From positions 1 through 8,170 of the forward strand of contig JAISXJ010000183.1 in NCBI GenBank assembly GCA_031270565.1: DNA of 8,170 nucleotides. Direction: 5' to 3'. The stretch comes from Prevotellaceae bacterium. Its GTDB lineage: Bacteria > Bacteroidota > Bacteroidia > Bacteroidales > Paludibacteraceae. Both the position numbers and the translations under genes were made by a program. A model generated the notes under the pieces. It saw nothing but the letters and a program-made list of their open reading frames with translations, made no database searches and was not told the origin of the DNA. Positions 1-6,763 of this stretch are shown here, piece after piece (position 1 is the first letter of the stretch; every line of letters starts with the position of its first letter).

Positions 1-49
1 TTTGGTTTATTTCAAACTCGCTTGGGCGTTCTTTCTTTTTGCGTCCCAT
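1..49 (-). CDS. 5' end of an unidentified minus-strand gene
   Basis: Only the first 16 codons are inside the window; the gene continues off the left edge. Reading the minus strand from the ATG at 49-47 gives MGRKKKERPSEFEINQ with no stop. The N-terminus is basic and shows no signal peptide, so a cytoplasmic, possibly nucleic-acid-binding protein is plausible. A Bacteroidota-type promoter lies just upstream on the same strand (-7 box at 80-73), which supports this as a real gene start. A short Lys/Arg-rich opening of this type also occurs in some RNA methyltransferases of the phylum, but 16 residues are not enough to name a family. Confidence 0.6.
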   Translation of the reverse strand, partial: MGRKKKERPSEFEINQ

Positions 50-72
50 TGGTTACTGTTTTAGATTCGCTG

Positions 73-104
73 CAAAGGTAAAATATTTTTCATAGCACCT
101 CAAA
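73..104 (-). promoter_or_regulatory. Bacteroidota-type promoter for the leftward gene
   Basis: On the minus strand the sequence reads TTTG (104-101), 20 bases, then TACCTTTG (80-73). This is an exact fit to the primary sigma factor consensus of the phylum, TTTG-N19-21-TAnnTTTG. It ends 23 bases before the ATG at 49-47, so the 5' leader would be about 20 bases. The match is seen directly in the sequence; its activity is inferred. Confidence 0.75.
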
Positions 105-121
105 AAAAGAATTAACCGCTT

Positions 122-139
122 TTTGCCGCATACGGCAAA
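122..139. promoter_or_regulatory. Inverted repeat between divergent promoters, candidate operator
   Basis: Arms TTTGCCG (122-128) and CGGCAAA (133-139) are perfect inverted copies around a 4-base centre, CATA. The repeat lies between the two outward-facing -7 boxes. Its centre is about 61 bases upstream of the expected leftward start site and about 36-40 bases upstream of the rightward one. A 16-bp core of the form TTGCC-N6-GGCAA has the 5-6-5 layout of Crp/Fnr-family sites, but the bases do not match a consensus I know. No run of T follows it, so a terminator is unlikely. Confidence 0.5.
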
Positions 140-155
140 CTCTCCAAAAAAACAT

Positions 156-163
156 TACTTTTG
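156..163 (+). promoter_or_regulatory. Bacteroidota-type -7 box for the fabK-like/porQ/cmk operon
   Basis: TACTTTTG fits the TAnnTTTG consensus. No TTTG-type -33 element is found 19-21 bases upstream; that place is taken by the right arm of the inverted repeat at 122-139. A promoter with a good -7 box but no -33 element would fit dependence on an activator. Transcription would begin near 167-170, giving a leader of about 75 bases before the start codon at 245. Confidence 0.6.
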
Positions 164-182
164 CACTGTTTTATTTTACTGT

Positions 183-210
183 CATCATCGTATCTGCATT
201 TACGATAATG
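183..210. repeat. Imperfect inverted repeat in the operon leader
   Basis: Ten-base arms 183-192 and 201-210 match as inverted copies except for one position (C186 against A207), around an 8-base centre. The inner six bases, ATCGTA and TACGAT, are perfect. The repeat falls in the predicted 5' leader, between the -7 box at 156-163 and the ribosome binding site at 231-235. It could be a repressor site or an mRNA hairpin; the stem is AT-rich and weak. Confidence 0.35.
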
Positions 211-230
211 AATAACTGTTTAAACAAATC

Positions 231-235
231 AGGAG
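231..235 (+). promoter_or_regulatory. Shine-Dalgarno site fixing the start at 245
   Basis: AGGAG lies 9 bases before the ATG at 245. A nearer ATG at 240 would read only Met-Ser-stop, so the ATG at 245 is the start of the long reading frame. Strong Shine-Dalgarno sites are not the rule in this phylum, and the other genes of this window lack one, which makes this site notable. Confidence 0.7.
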
Positions 236-244
236 AAAAATGTC

Positions 245-1198
245 ATGAGAAATAGAGTTTGTCAACTGTTTGGAATTCGATACCCGATCATCGCCGGCGG
301 CATGGTCTGGTGCAGTGGCTGGCGTCTGGCGTCGGCAGTGAGTGAATCTGGGGGGCTTGGGCTTCTTGGCGCAGGGTCGATGCACCCCGAAACGCTGCGG
401 GAACATATTCTTAAATGCAAGGCTGCCACATCCAAACCGTTTGGCGTGAATATTCCAATGCTCTATCCTCAAATGGAAGAGATTATCAACATAGTGATAA
501 AAGAGGGCGTCCCTGTTGTGTTTACATCGGCAGGCAGTCCCAAAGTGTGGACGGGAAAGTTGCAAAACGAGGGTATAAAAGTGGCACATGTAGTGTCGAA
601 CTCGAAATTTGCAGTCAAGTGTCTGGAAGCCGGCGTGGATGCCGTAGTGGCAGAGGGTTTTGAAGCCGGCGGACACAATGGCGCGGAAGAGACCACCACC
701 CTGACCCTTATTCCTCAGGTACGTCGTGCAGTGGGCGAGTTGCCGTTGATTGCTGCCGGCGGCATTGCCACAGGCGACGGTATGGCAGCCGCAACCGCAC
801 TTGGCGCAGATGGCGTACAGGTGGGTACGCGCTTTGCCCTCACGCAGGAGAGTTCCGCCTCAGAGGCATTTAAACAGCTCTGCCTGACCCTTAAGGAAGG
901 CGATACAATGCTTTCCCTGAAAAAAACAGGCGCAACGCGACTGATTAAAAATGACCTCTTTTTTCAAATACAGCAAGCCGAAGAACGCGGCGCAACACCC
1001 GAAGAACTGCGAGCCATTCTTGGCAAGGGACGTGCGAAAAAGGGTATGTTCGAGGGAGATTTGCAGGAGGGCGAACTTGAAATCGGTCAAATCGTATCGC
1101 TCATCGACGACCTGCCACCGGCAGCAGAGGTGGTGCAGTCGATGGTCAGAGGATATAATCAACGGATTGCCAAACTATTTGCTGCATTTCTGTTATGA
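245..1198 (+). CDS. FabK-like enoyl-ACP reductase / nitronate monooxygenase family flavoprotein
   Basis: This 317-residue protein belongs to the FMN-dependent TIM-barrel family that contains FabK (reduction of trans-2-enoyl-ACP in fatty acid elongation) and nitronate monooxygenases. The order and spacing of motifs follow FabK: YPIIAGGM near the start (13-20), SGGLG (35-39), PFGVNI (65-70), AEGFEAGGHNG with His144 at the position of the catalytic His of pneumococcal FabK, then AAGGIATGDG and GADGVQVGTRF for the FMN phosphate. The C-terminal third, with KGRAKKGMFEGDL and EIGQI, also resembles FabK more than bacterial nitronate monooxygenases. Length is normal and no signal peptide is present, so it is cytoplasmic. 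It opens the operon with porQ and cmk; its TGA overlaps the porQ start. The family assignment is firm. The choice of FabK activity over nitronate oxidation is inference, so no symbol is given. Confidence 0.88.
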   Translation: MRNRVCQLFGIRYPIIAGGMVWCSGWRLASAVSESGGLGLLGAGSMHPETLREHILKCKAATSKPFGVNIPMLYPQMEEIINIVIKEGVPVVFTSAGSPKVWTGKLQNEGIKVAHVVSNSKFAVKCLEAGVDAVVAEGFEAGGHNGAEETTTLTLIPQVRRAVGELPLIAAGGIATGDGMAAATALGADGVQVGTRFALTQESSASEAFKQLCLTLKEGDTMLSLKKTGATRLIKNDLFFQIQQAEERGATPEELRAILGKGRAKKGMFEGDLQEGELEIGQIVSLIDDLPPAAEVVQSMVRGYNQRIAKLFAAFLL

Positions 1199-2271
1199 CG
1201 GCGTTTTCTCCAAATAGAACGTTTGTAACGGCGTGTTTCATCGTCATTGCGCTGGTTGAGGTGGCTGCTCAGGCGGGCAGAGGAACGTATCAGTTTCTCA
1301 ATTTGCCATCTTCGGCGCGTACGGTAGGCTATGGCGGCTTTAACGTGTCTATTTTTGATGATGATATTAATTTGGCGTTCAATAATCCGGGACTTCTTTC
1401 CGCCGAAAGCCATAATATGATGACGTTCAATTTTGCCGATTATCTTGCCGACATTAAGTTTGGGTCGGTGGCTTTTGGTCGCTCTTTCGGAGAAAAAAAT
1501 CATACGGCTTATGGTATTCATTATTTCGATTACGGCAAGTTTCTCGAAACGACCGATGCTGACGTGCAGCTCGGAACATTTACAGCCAAAGACATCGCCC
1601 TCAACATCGCATACTCAAGAACGCTGTCCAAATATTTTACGGTCGGCGGCGCATTTAAACCTGTCTATTCCGTCTATGAACGCTATACAAGTTTCGGGAC
1701 GGCGTTTGATTTGGGCATTTCCTATCACAACGACAGTGCGCTGTTTTCGGCGGGACTGGTGGTGCGTAACATTGGCTGGCAGTTTAAGGGATACTATTCC
1801 ATCGACGGACAGCAGCACAGGGAATGGCTGCCGTTAGATATTCAGCTTGGTGTGTCGCAAAAGTTTCGGCACGCCCCCATCCGCCTGTCAATGACGTTGC
1901 ATAACCTGCAACGCTGGAATCTTGCCTATGAACGCTCCTCAAACGTTACTTATGTTACATCCACCGACGATACTAAATGGGTGGATATGCTTTTTCGGCA
2001 TGTTGTGTTTTCGGTGGAAATTATTCCCTCTAAAAATTTCTCTCTTGTGGCAAGTTATAATCACCGTCGCCGCAAAGAGATGTCCATTACCAACTTTATT
2101 AACCAAGAGGGGTCTGACACTAATACGAGATCCATTGCCGGATTCTCCTTTGGTGCGGCGGTGAAAATCTACAAATTCCGCGCAGGATTCGCCCTGACGC
2201 CCTATCAGGTGGGCAATTTATCATACCATTTCACCCTGAGTACCGCTCTTTCGGAGTTTGGCGTAAAATAA
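1195..2271 (+). CDS. porQ: Type IX secretion system protein PorQ
   Basis: A 358-residue outer-membrane protein of the PorV/PorQ family, FadL-like beta-barrels of the Bacteroidota. In Porphyromonas gingivalis PorQ is needed for type IX secretion and works with PorZ, PorU and PorV at the cell surface, where cargo is processed and attached. The signal peptide has a hydrophobic stretch at about 10-25 with likely cleavage after VAA (Ala25). The mature start GRGTYQFLNLPSSARTVGYG, then VSIFDDDINLAFNNPGLL (about 50-67), is the family signature. The rest alternates in amphipathic strands, as in VFSVEIIPSKNFSLVASY and IAGFSFGAAVKIYKFRAGF. The start ATG overlaps the previous stop as ATGA, so translational coupling is likely. 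cmk follows 21 bases downstream; I recall the porQ-cmk neighbourhood from P. gingivalis as well. Presence of porQ implies that the organism has a T9SS encoded elsewhere. Confidence 0.9.
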   Translation: MTAFSPNRTFVTACFIVIALVEVAAQAGRGTYQFLNLPSSARTVGYGGFNVSIFDDDINLAFNNPGLLSAESHNMMTFNFADYLADIKFGSVAFGRSFGEKNHTAYGIHYFDYGKFLETTDADVQLGTFTAKDIALNIAYSRTLSKYFTVGGAFKPVYSVYERYTSFGTAFDLGISYHNDSALFSAGLVVRNIGWQFKGYYSIDGQQHREWLPLDIQLGVSQKFRHAPIRLSMTLHNLQRWNLAYERSSNVTYVTSTDDTKWVDMLFRHVVFSVEIIPSKNFSLVASYNHRRRKEMSITNFINQEGSDTNTRSIAGFSFGAAVKIYKFRAGFALTPYQVGNLSYHFTLSTALSEFGVK

Positions 2272-2292
2272 CTTAACTGATATTCTTTTCTT

Positions 2293-2985
2293 ATGAAAAA
2301 AATTGTGGTTGCCATTGATGGTTTGTCGTCGTGCGGTAAGAGTACTATGGCAAAAGAGCTGGCTCAATATGCCGGATATATCTACGTGGATACGGGCGCT
2401 ATGTATCGGGCGTTGGCTCTGTTCGGCATCCGCAACGGCTGGATTACCCCCGATGCTATCAACGGCGAAGCGCTGGAAAAACAGCTTGACCGTGTACATA
2501 TTACATTAAAAAATATGGATAAAGGGTTGCAGCATGTCTATCTGGGAGATGAGGATGTAACGGCAGACATCCGCACGCTGGCTGTGGGTGATGCGGCAAG
2601 TCGTGTCAGTACGCTGAAATTTGTCCGGCGGGAGCTTGTGCGTCAACAGCAGTTAATGGGCAGAGAAAAGGGTGTTGTGATGGACGGTCGCGATATTGGC
2701 ACGGTGGTTTTCCCTCAGGCGGAACTGAAAGTGTTTGTTACGGCTACGCCGGAAGTACGCGCTATGCGCCGTTTTGAGGAGTTAAAGGCTAAGGGACAGA
2801 CAACTGATTTTCAGACTGTCCTTGCCGATGTTTGCGCACGGGATGAACGGGATAGCCGACGGGAAGAAAGTCCCCTTCGGCAAGCCGACGACGCATGGCT
2901 TTTAGACACCTCCAACCTGACACGCGAACAGCAACGTACAATACTGTTCGACAAGTTTGATGCACGGTTGCAAGCTTTTCTTTAG
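2293..2985 (+). CDS. cmk: Cytidylate kinase
   Basis: Cytoplasmic (d)CMP kinase, 230 residues, the usual length. It transfers phosphate from ATP to CMP or dCMP to give the diphosphates, in pyrimidine salvage and dNTP supply. The P-loop is GLSSCGKST (10-18), with Cys where many relatives have Ala or Gly. The substrate-side motif YVDTGAMYRALAL follows at 31-43, the family signature DGRDIGTVVFP at 131-141, and the Arg-rich lid RDERDSRREESPL at 183-195. The final segment LLDTSNLT is also typical. The start ATG opens directly into the first beta strand MKKIVVAIDG; no Shine-Dalgarno site is visible. It lies 21 bases after porQ in the same direction and probably shares its transcript. No terminator hairpin follows it. 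Confidence 0.96.
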   Translation: MKKIVVAIDGLSSCGKSTMAKELAQYAGYIYVDTGAMYRALALFGIRNGWITPDAINGEALEKQLDRVHITLKNMDKGLQHVYLGDEDVTADIRTLAVGDAASRVSTLKFVRRELVRQQQLMGREKGVVMDGRDIGTVVFPQAELKVFVTATPEVRAMRRFEELKAKGQTTDFQTVLADVCARDERDSRREESPLRQADDAWLLDTSNLTREQQRTILFDKFDARLQAFL

Positions 2986-3074
2986 TTAGTAGAGTGTAGA
3001 TTAGAGAATAACGAATTGTGAATAACGCTTTTATACATTTCTTTGTTCTTGGCACTTGATAACTAAAAAAGGCG

Positions 3075-3082
3075 TATCTTTG
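3075..3082 (+). promoter_or_regulatory. Bacteroidota-type -7 box for the three-gene envelope unit
   Basis: TATCTTTG fits TAnnTTTG and is followed by C, a common context. The nearest candidate for the -33 element is TTGG at 3049-3052, 22 bases upstream, one base beyond the usual 19-21 spacing and degenerate. The box lies 24 bases before the ATG at 3107. The long reading frame can be extended upstream to a TTG at 3056, but that would place coding sequence across this promoter, so the ATG is preferred. Confidence 0.65.
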
Positions 3083-3106
3083 CTATTCAACATTAAAAAA
3101 GAAATC

Positions 3107-4651
3107 ATGAAAAAAAATTACGCATTAATACTGCTTTTAATTTGCAGTTTTGAAGTTTTCGGGCAAGTAAAAATCTCGAATAACCATACCGTAATGTTTG
3201 AAAAACGCCTTGGAAAATATTCGGGTCTTCCTAAGAATTATGACTTTCTGGGCGAGTACAATGGAAACTATTACCTGTTGTTAGACAACAAAAACGTTTG
3301 CAAAGTAAGTCAGGACACTAAAAAAGTTACTACATTTGAAACTGAAGAGTTGGAAGAAGAGATTCTTTTCAATTTTCAGGGAGATGATTACATTGGCTTG
3401 ATCTCCATTAAGGAAACAAAAATCAGTTTGGAGGTCAAAAAACACACGCTCAACACTTCAGACAATACTCTGTCTGCTAAAACATTACGTATGTTTGAAG
3501 TTGAGAAAAAGTCAGGGATGCGCTACATGACCGCAACATCTGACGATAAGAGTAAAAAAGTTGCCGTTGTTACCGAAGTACTTAATAAAAAAGCCGGTTA
3601 TAATGGCAGTTTTGTTTTCGTTTTTGATGAAACAGGCGATATTCTTACCTATGCGAAAATCTTCCCGACCTTCAAGGGATCTCGTTTTTCATTTGATGAT
3701 GTCGCTGTATCCAATGAGGGCGTTGTTTATTTGCTTGCCAGTTCCACGTCGTACAATAAACAGGGGTTTATTGACGCCTCTTATCTGGAGTTGCTGAAAA
3801 TAGAGGATTCAGCCGTTTCAGAAAAAATTGTAAAACAATATCCCTTTAAAGGTGTTCGCGATACAAAAATAAAGCTTCTTTCGGGGGAGAGAATTTTTAT
3901 AACGGGTTATTACAAAAGTAGCGCAGGTTATCAAAAAGAAAAGAAACATGATGGACACTTTACTTTGATGTTTGATGCCAGTCTGGATGATGAAGGTTTT
4001 ACCTACAAAGATTATGAGCCGAATACAGGCAAGCTAAAAAAGAAGGACAGGCTCTATTCCAAGGCGATACAGAGCATTCATGAATTGTCGGACGGAAGCA
4101 TTGTTGTTTTTGGAGAAGAAAGAATTATCACTTATATTGTGGTGAAATATTCTTCTTTTTATGAGCTGCAAGCAAGAAATATTGTGATGGACACATACAC
4201 TCCGGACGGTAAACATGAAAAAACGCAGGTTATACGAAAAGAGCAGATGATCCCCAGTGTATCGTCAGGATACTATAAAAGGACGCTTCAAATGCAAGAT
4301 ATTATTTATGAGCTTAAACATTTGCCGATTTCGTTTAACGTTATTAAGGTTGACGATAAATTTTTGGTGTTTTACAATGATCATATCGAAAACAACATTG
4401 TGCCAAACGAACCCAAAACGAAGCAACTTGTAACCAAAGCTTTTAAGAAATACGGTGTAACGGTTGTTTGCTCCATTGAAGAGGACGTTACAGAGCAAAA
4501 AATTCTGATAGACGCCAAAGCGGAAGAGCGAATCTTTTTTGATGTTTTAGATTGTAAGGATAACGAGGCATTGATTTTGACGCTTTATAACGATGGTAAA
4601 GTATGGGATGGCGTAGATGGAACGCTTTTATTTGAGAAACTCACGTGGTAA
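3107..4651 (+). CDS. Exported protein of unknown function, probably all-beta
   Basis: 514 residues; I do not recognise the family. The ATG at 3107 gives a good signal peptide: two Lys, hydrophobic core YALILLLIC (5-13), cleavage after VFG (19) before Gln20. A Cys sits in the hydrophobic core but the residue before it is Ile, so this is not a lipobox. The mature part is rich in short alternating hydrophobic strands separated by charged turns, for example NYYLLLDNKNVCKV, GSFVFVFDETGDILTYAKIF and DGSIVVFGEE. This pattern recalls beta-propellers, though I cannot count blades with confidence. Lys is abundant, no long membrane segment follows the signal peptide, and no T9SS C-terminal sorting domain is evident. 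It is probably periplasmic or surface-exposed. It is first of three genes; the M48 protease gene starts 11 bases after its stop. Confidence 0.8.
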   Translation: MKKNYALILLLICSFEVFGQVKISNNHTVMFEKRLGKYSGLPKNYDFLGEYNGNYYLLLDNKNVCKVSQDTKKVTTFETEELEEEILFNFQGDDYIGLISIKETKISLEVKKHTLNTSDNTLSAKTLRMFEVEKKSGMRYMTATSDDKSKKVAVVTEVLNKKAGYNGSFVFVFDETGDILTYAKIFPTFKGSRFSFDDVAVSNEGVVYLLASSTSYNKQGFIDASYLELLKIEDSAVSEKIVKQYPFKGVRDTKIKLLSGERIFITGYYKSSAGYQKEKKHDGHFTLMFDASLDDEGFTYKDYEPNTGKLKKKDRLYSKAIQSIHELSDGSIVVFGEERIITYIVVKYSSFYELQARNIVMDTYTPDGKHEKTQVIRKEQMIPSVSSGYYKRTLQMQDIIYELKHLPISFNVIKVDDKFLVFYNDHIENNIVPNEPKTKQLVTKAFKKYGVTVVCSIEEDVTEQKILIDAKAEERIFFDVLDCKDNEALILTLYNDGKVWDGVDGTLLFEKLTW

Positions 4652-4662
4652 AGTGCACCGTT

Positions 4663-6750
4663 ATGAGAACAACATTGTATATCGTTGCGGCATTTGTTTC
4701 TGCCCTGTCATTTGTGACAGCACAAAATGTTGAGACTTTCACTTTTTTGCGTTCGGAAGGAGAATTGCCCGCTCCATTGGTTGAAGCAATGCAGGCAAAA
4801 GACGACGATGCAGGCTATATTCAGCGTTTGATACGGAACGGACGCCTTATTTATGGCGGCGAATTAAACAGATATATAGAAAATGTCGCCGATAACCTGT
4901 TAAAAGACTCTCCGGAAATCCGGCAACGGCTCAGTTTCTATATCGTTAAATCACCGGCGACCAATGCGATGATTTCAAAGAAAGGCATTGTGTTGATAAA
5001 CACCGGACTTTTAGCACAGTTGACTAATGAAAGCGAGTTGGCGTTTATCATTGGACACGAGATTGCGCATTTTACCGAATCCAAGAACAACAGCCGGAAG
5101 AAACCCGTTTCGCTCAGTACTTATCTGGCTTACCATCAAAATTCGCGCGAAGACGAACTGGAAGCCGACCGCATATCTCTGGAACGCTACATTCAGCAGT
5201 CAATCTATTCGATTACCGCACTGACGAATGTGTTTGACGTGTTCAGATATGGACATTTGCCGTTTGACGAAATTCCATTTGACAAATCGGAAGTTGAAAC
5301 GGATTTCTATCATTTTCCTGAAAATTATTTCCTGCAAAATGTAAAGCCCATTCGCAGTCGTGCCGACTATGTTGATACGCTCAGCACCCACCCCAATCTG
5401 CAACGCCGACAACAAAAACTCGACCAATTTGTTGAATACCACAAGGATAATGGCAATGAATTTGTACAGGCAAAAGAAGATTTTCTGAAAATCAAAAAGT
5501 TGGCGCGGTTTGAAACGGTCAATTATTACCTTACTGTCCACGATTACGGGAATGCTATCAGCAATATCTCGGTTTTGAGAAAAAAATATGAAAATAGTGA
5601 GTTTCTGGAAGTTGCCAATGCTGCCGCTTACTATGGATTTCATAAACATAAACTTAACGGTGATGCGGAAGGTACATTTGAAAACTATCGAACCATTGAG
5701 GGCGAGAAACAGCAGGTCTGTTATTTTTTAGGGAAAATAAGTAGAAAGGAGGCAAATGTTTTAGCTGTCAGAAAACTGATTAACGCCCTAAACACTTTTC
5801 CGGATAATGCATTTCTGAATAAAATGGCTTCCGACGCCATCTACGATTTGATTACGGAGAATAATTTGAATCTTGAAGATTTTTCTGATTTTGCCGAAGG
5901 TACACATCCCGATTCTGTCATGCCTTCAAAAACAGACAATCCGGCAGCGACTTCCGATATGCAACAGGATAAATACAGTCGCATCAGAGGGAAAAAGAAT
6001 GAGCAACAACCTGTTTTTCCGCAGGAAAAATTCAAAACCGTCAATTATATGCTTGTCGATTTGAAAAAAGACTCCATCCTTCTTTCACTGTATGAAACCA
6101 CACTTGCCCGAATTGACGACGACGAAGCGCTCAGCATTGCACGCGCCGGAAAACCTCTGCTTGCGGACAATGAAAAAATACTTGTCCTGACGCCTTTGTA
6201 CACCAGATATGATAGAGACAATAATGTGAGAAACGCTCCAACCGGTTCTGTCCGACTGACAAGAAACATCAGTCGAAGCGTGAAACAGTTAAAAATCAAT
6301 TCTGTAATTCATTCGGAGAAACTGCAAATTGACAATACGGAGGAATTTAACAGAATAGCTCTTCTCGGCTATTGGCGCACCGAATTTCGAGCAACGAGCT
6401 TTGCCCGCATGCAACTGTACCAACAGCAGTTTTTGAAGACAGAATTTCAAGATTCCGATTTTCAATACATCAATCTGGTGCGAGAAACTGCTGTTCCTGA
6501 TAGTTATTTGCCACCGGCAAAATGGCAAATCCTTTATCGCGCTGCCATTTGTCCTGTCTCCGCGCCGCTTGACCTGATTCTCTTTTTTATTCCGAACAGT
6601 GAAAAACGCATTATGTTCTATCTTTACGACATAATGGAGGGAAAAATCGTTTTTGGGGCAAGATATGAGATAACAAGTATATGTCCGGAAGCATACATCC
6701 ACAAAAAACTGTATGACTATTATTACAAACTAAAAAAGGGAAAACAATAA
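4663..6750 (+). CDS. Exported M48-family zinc metalloprotease with long C-terminal extension
   Basis: 695 residues from the ATG at 4663. A GTG at 4645 would add six residues ahead of the signal peptide and overlap the previous gene, so it is less likely. Signal peptide: hydrophobic 5-18, cleavage after VTA (20) before Gln21. The M48 domain has the zinc motif HEIAH (132-136), preceded by ELAFIIG, the third ligand Glu165 in ELEAD (165-169), and STHP (241-244), common near the end of this domain. All catalytic residues are present. Relatives such as Escherichia coli BepA and LoiP act in the periplasm on misassembled outer-membrane proteins. Residues about 280-400 are helical and TPR-like (FETVNYYLTVHDYGNAI), 415-451 is a hydrophilic linker, and 452-695 is an extra domain that I do not recognise. 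The gap between HEIAH and Glu165 is 28 residues, short for the family. The OM-protein gene follows 13 bases downstream. Confidence 0.9.
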   Translation: MRTTLYIVAAFVSALSFVTAQNVETFTFLRSEGELPAPLVEAMQAKDDDAGYIQRLIRNGRLIYGGELNRYIENVADNLLKDSPEIRQRLSFYIVKSPATNAMISKKGIVLINTGLLAQLTNESELAFIIGHEIAHFTESKNNSRKKPVSLSTYLAYHQNSREDELEADRISLERYIQQSIYSITALTNVFDVFRYGHLPFDEIPFDKSEVETDFYHFPENYFLQNVKPIRSRADYVDTLSTHPNLQRRQQKLDQFVEYHKDNGNEFVQAKEDFLKIKKLARFETVNYYLTVHDYGNAISNISVLRKKYENSEFLEVANAAAYYGFHKHKLNGDAEGTFENYRTIEGEKQQVCYFLGKISRKEANVLAVRKLINALNTFPDNAFLNKMASDAIYDLITENNLNLEDFSDFAEGTHPDSVMPSKTDNPAATSDMQQDKYSRIRGKKNEQQPVFPQEKFKTVNYMLVDLKKDSILLSLYETTLARIDDDEALSIARAGKPLLADNEKILVLTPLYTRYDRDNNVRNAPTGSVRLTRNISRSVKQLKINSVIHSEKLQIDNTEEFNRIALLGYWRTEFRATSFARMQLYQQQFLKTEFQDSDFQYINLVRETAVPDSYLPPAKWQILYRAAICPVSAPLDLILFFIPNSEKRIMFYLYDIMEGKIVFGARYEITSICPEAYIHKKLYDYYYKLKKGKQ

Positions 6751-6763
6751 ACTTGAATCACCA

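Noticed and set aside
200..676. Minus-strand open frame of 158 codons opposite the FabK-like gene
   Set aside because: It lies wholly across the FabK-like gene and its leader, has a Cys/His/Phe-rich composition of an antisense shadow, and has no recognisable domain.
1195..1236. Possible lipobox VTAC in the PorQ signal peptide
   Set aside because: The Cys is at residue 14 with only about four hydrophobic residues before it. Ordinary cleavage after VAA at 25, just before the conserved GRGTYQF start, fits the family better.
3056..3106. TTG start that would lengthen the secreted protein by 17 residues
   Set aside because: It would place coding sequence over the -7 box at 3075-3082 and put 17 residues ahead of a complete signal peptide.
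3107..4651. Identification of the secreted all-beta protein as PorZ, the propeller protein that works with PorQ
   Set aside because: PorZ is much longer, with two propellers and a C-terminal sorting domain. This protein has 514 residues, no sorting domain and no motif that I can match.
5200..5649. Minus-strand open frame of 149 codons inside the M48 protease gene
   Set aside because: Low-complexity Ile/Phe-rich antisense shadow of a gene with clear catalytic motifs; no promoter or start signal.
5746..5758. Perfect AAGGAGG followed by ATG inside the protease gene
   Set aside because: The ATG reads Met-Phe-stop and is out of frame with the protease, so it starts no protein.
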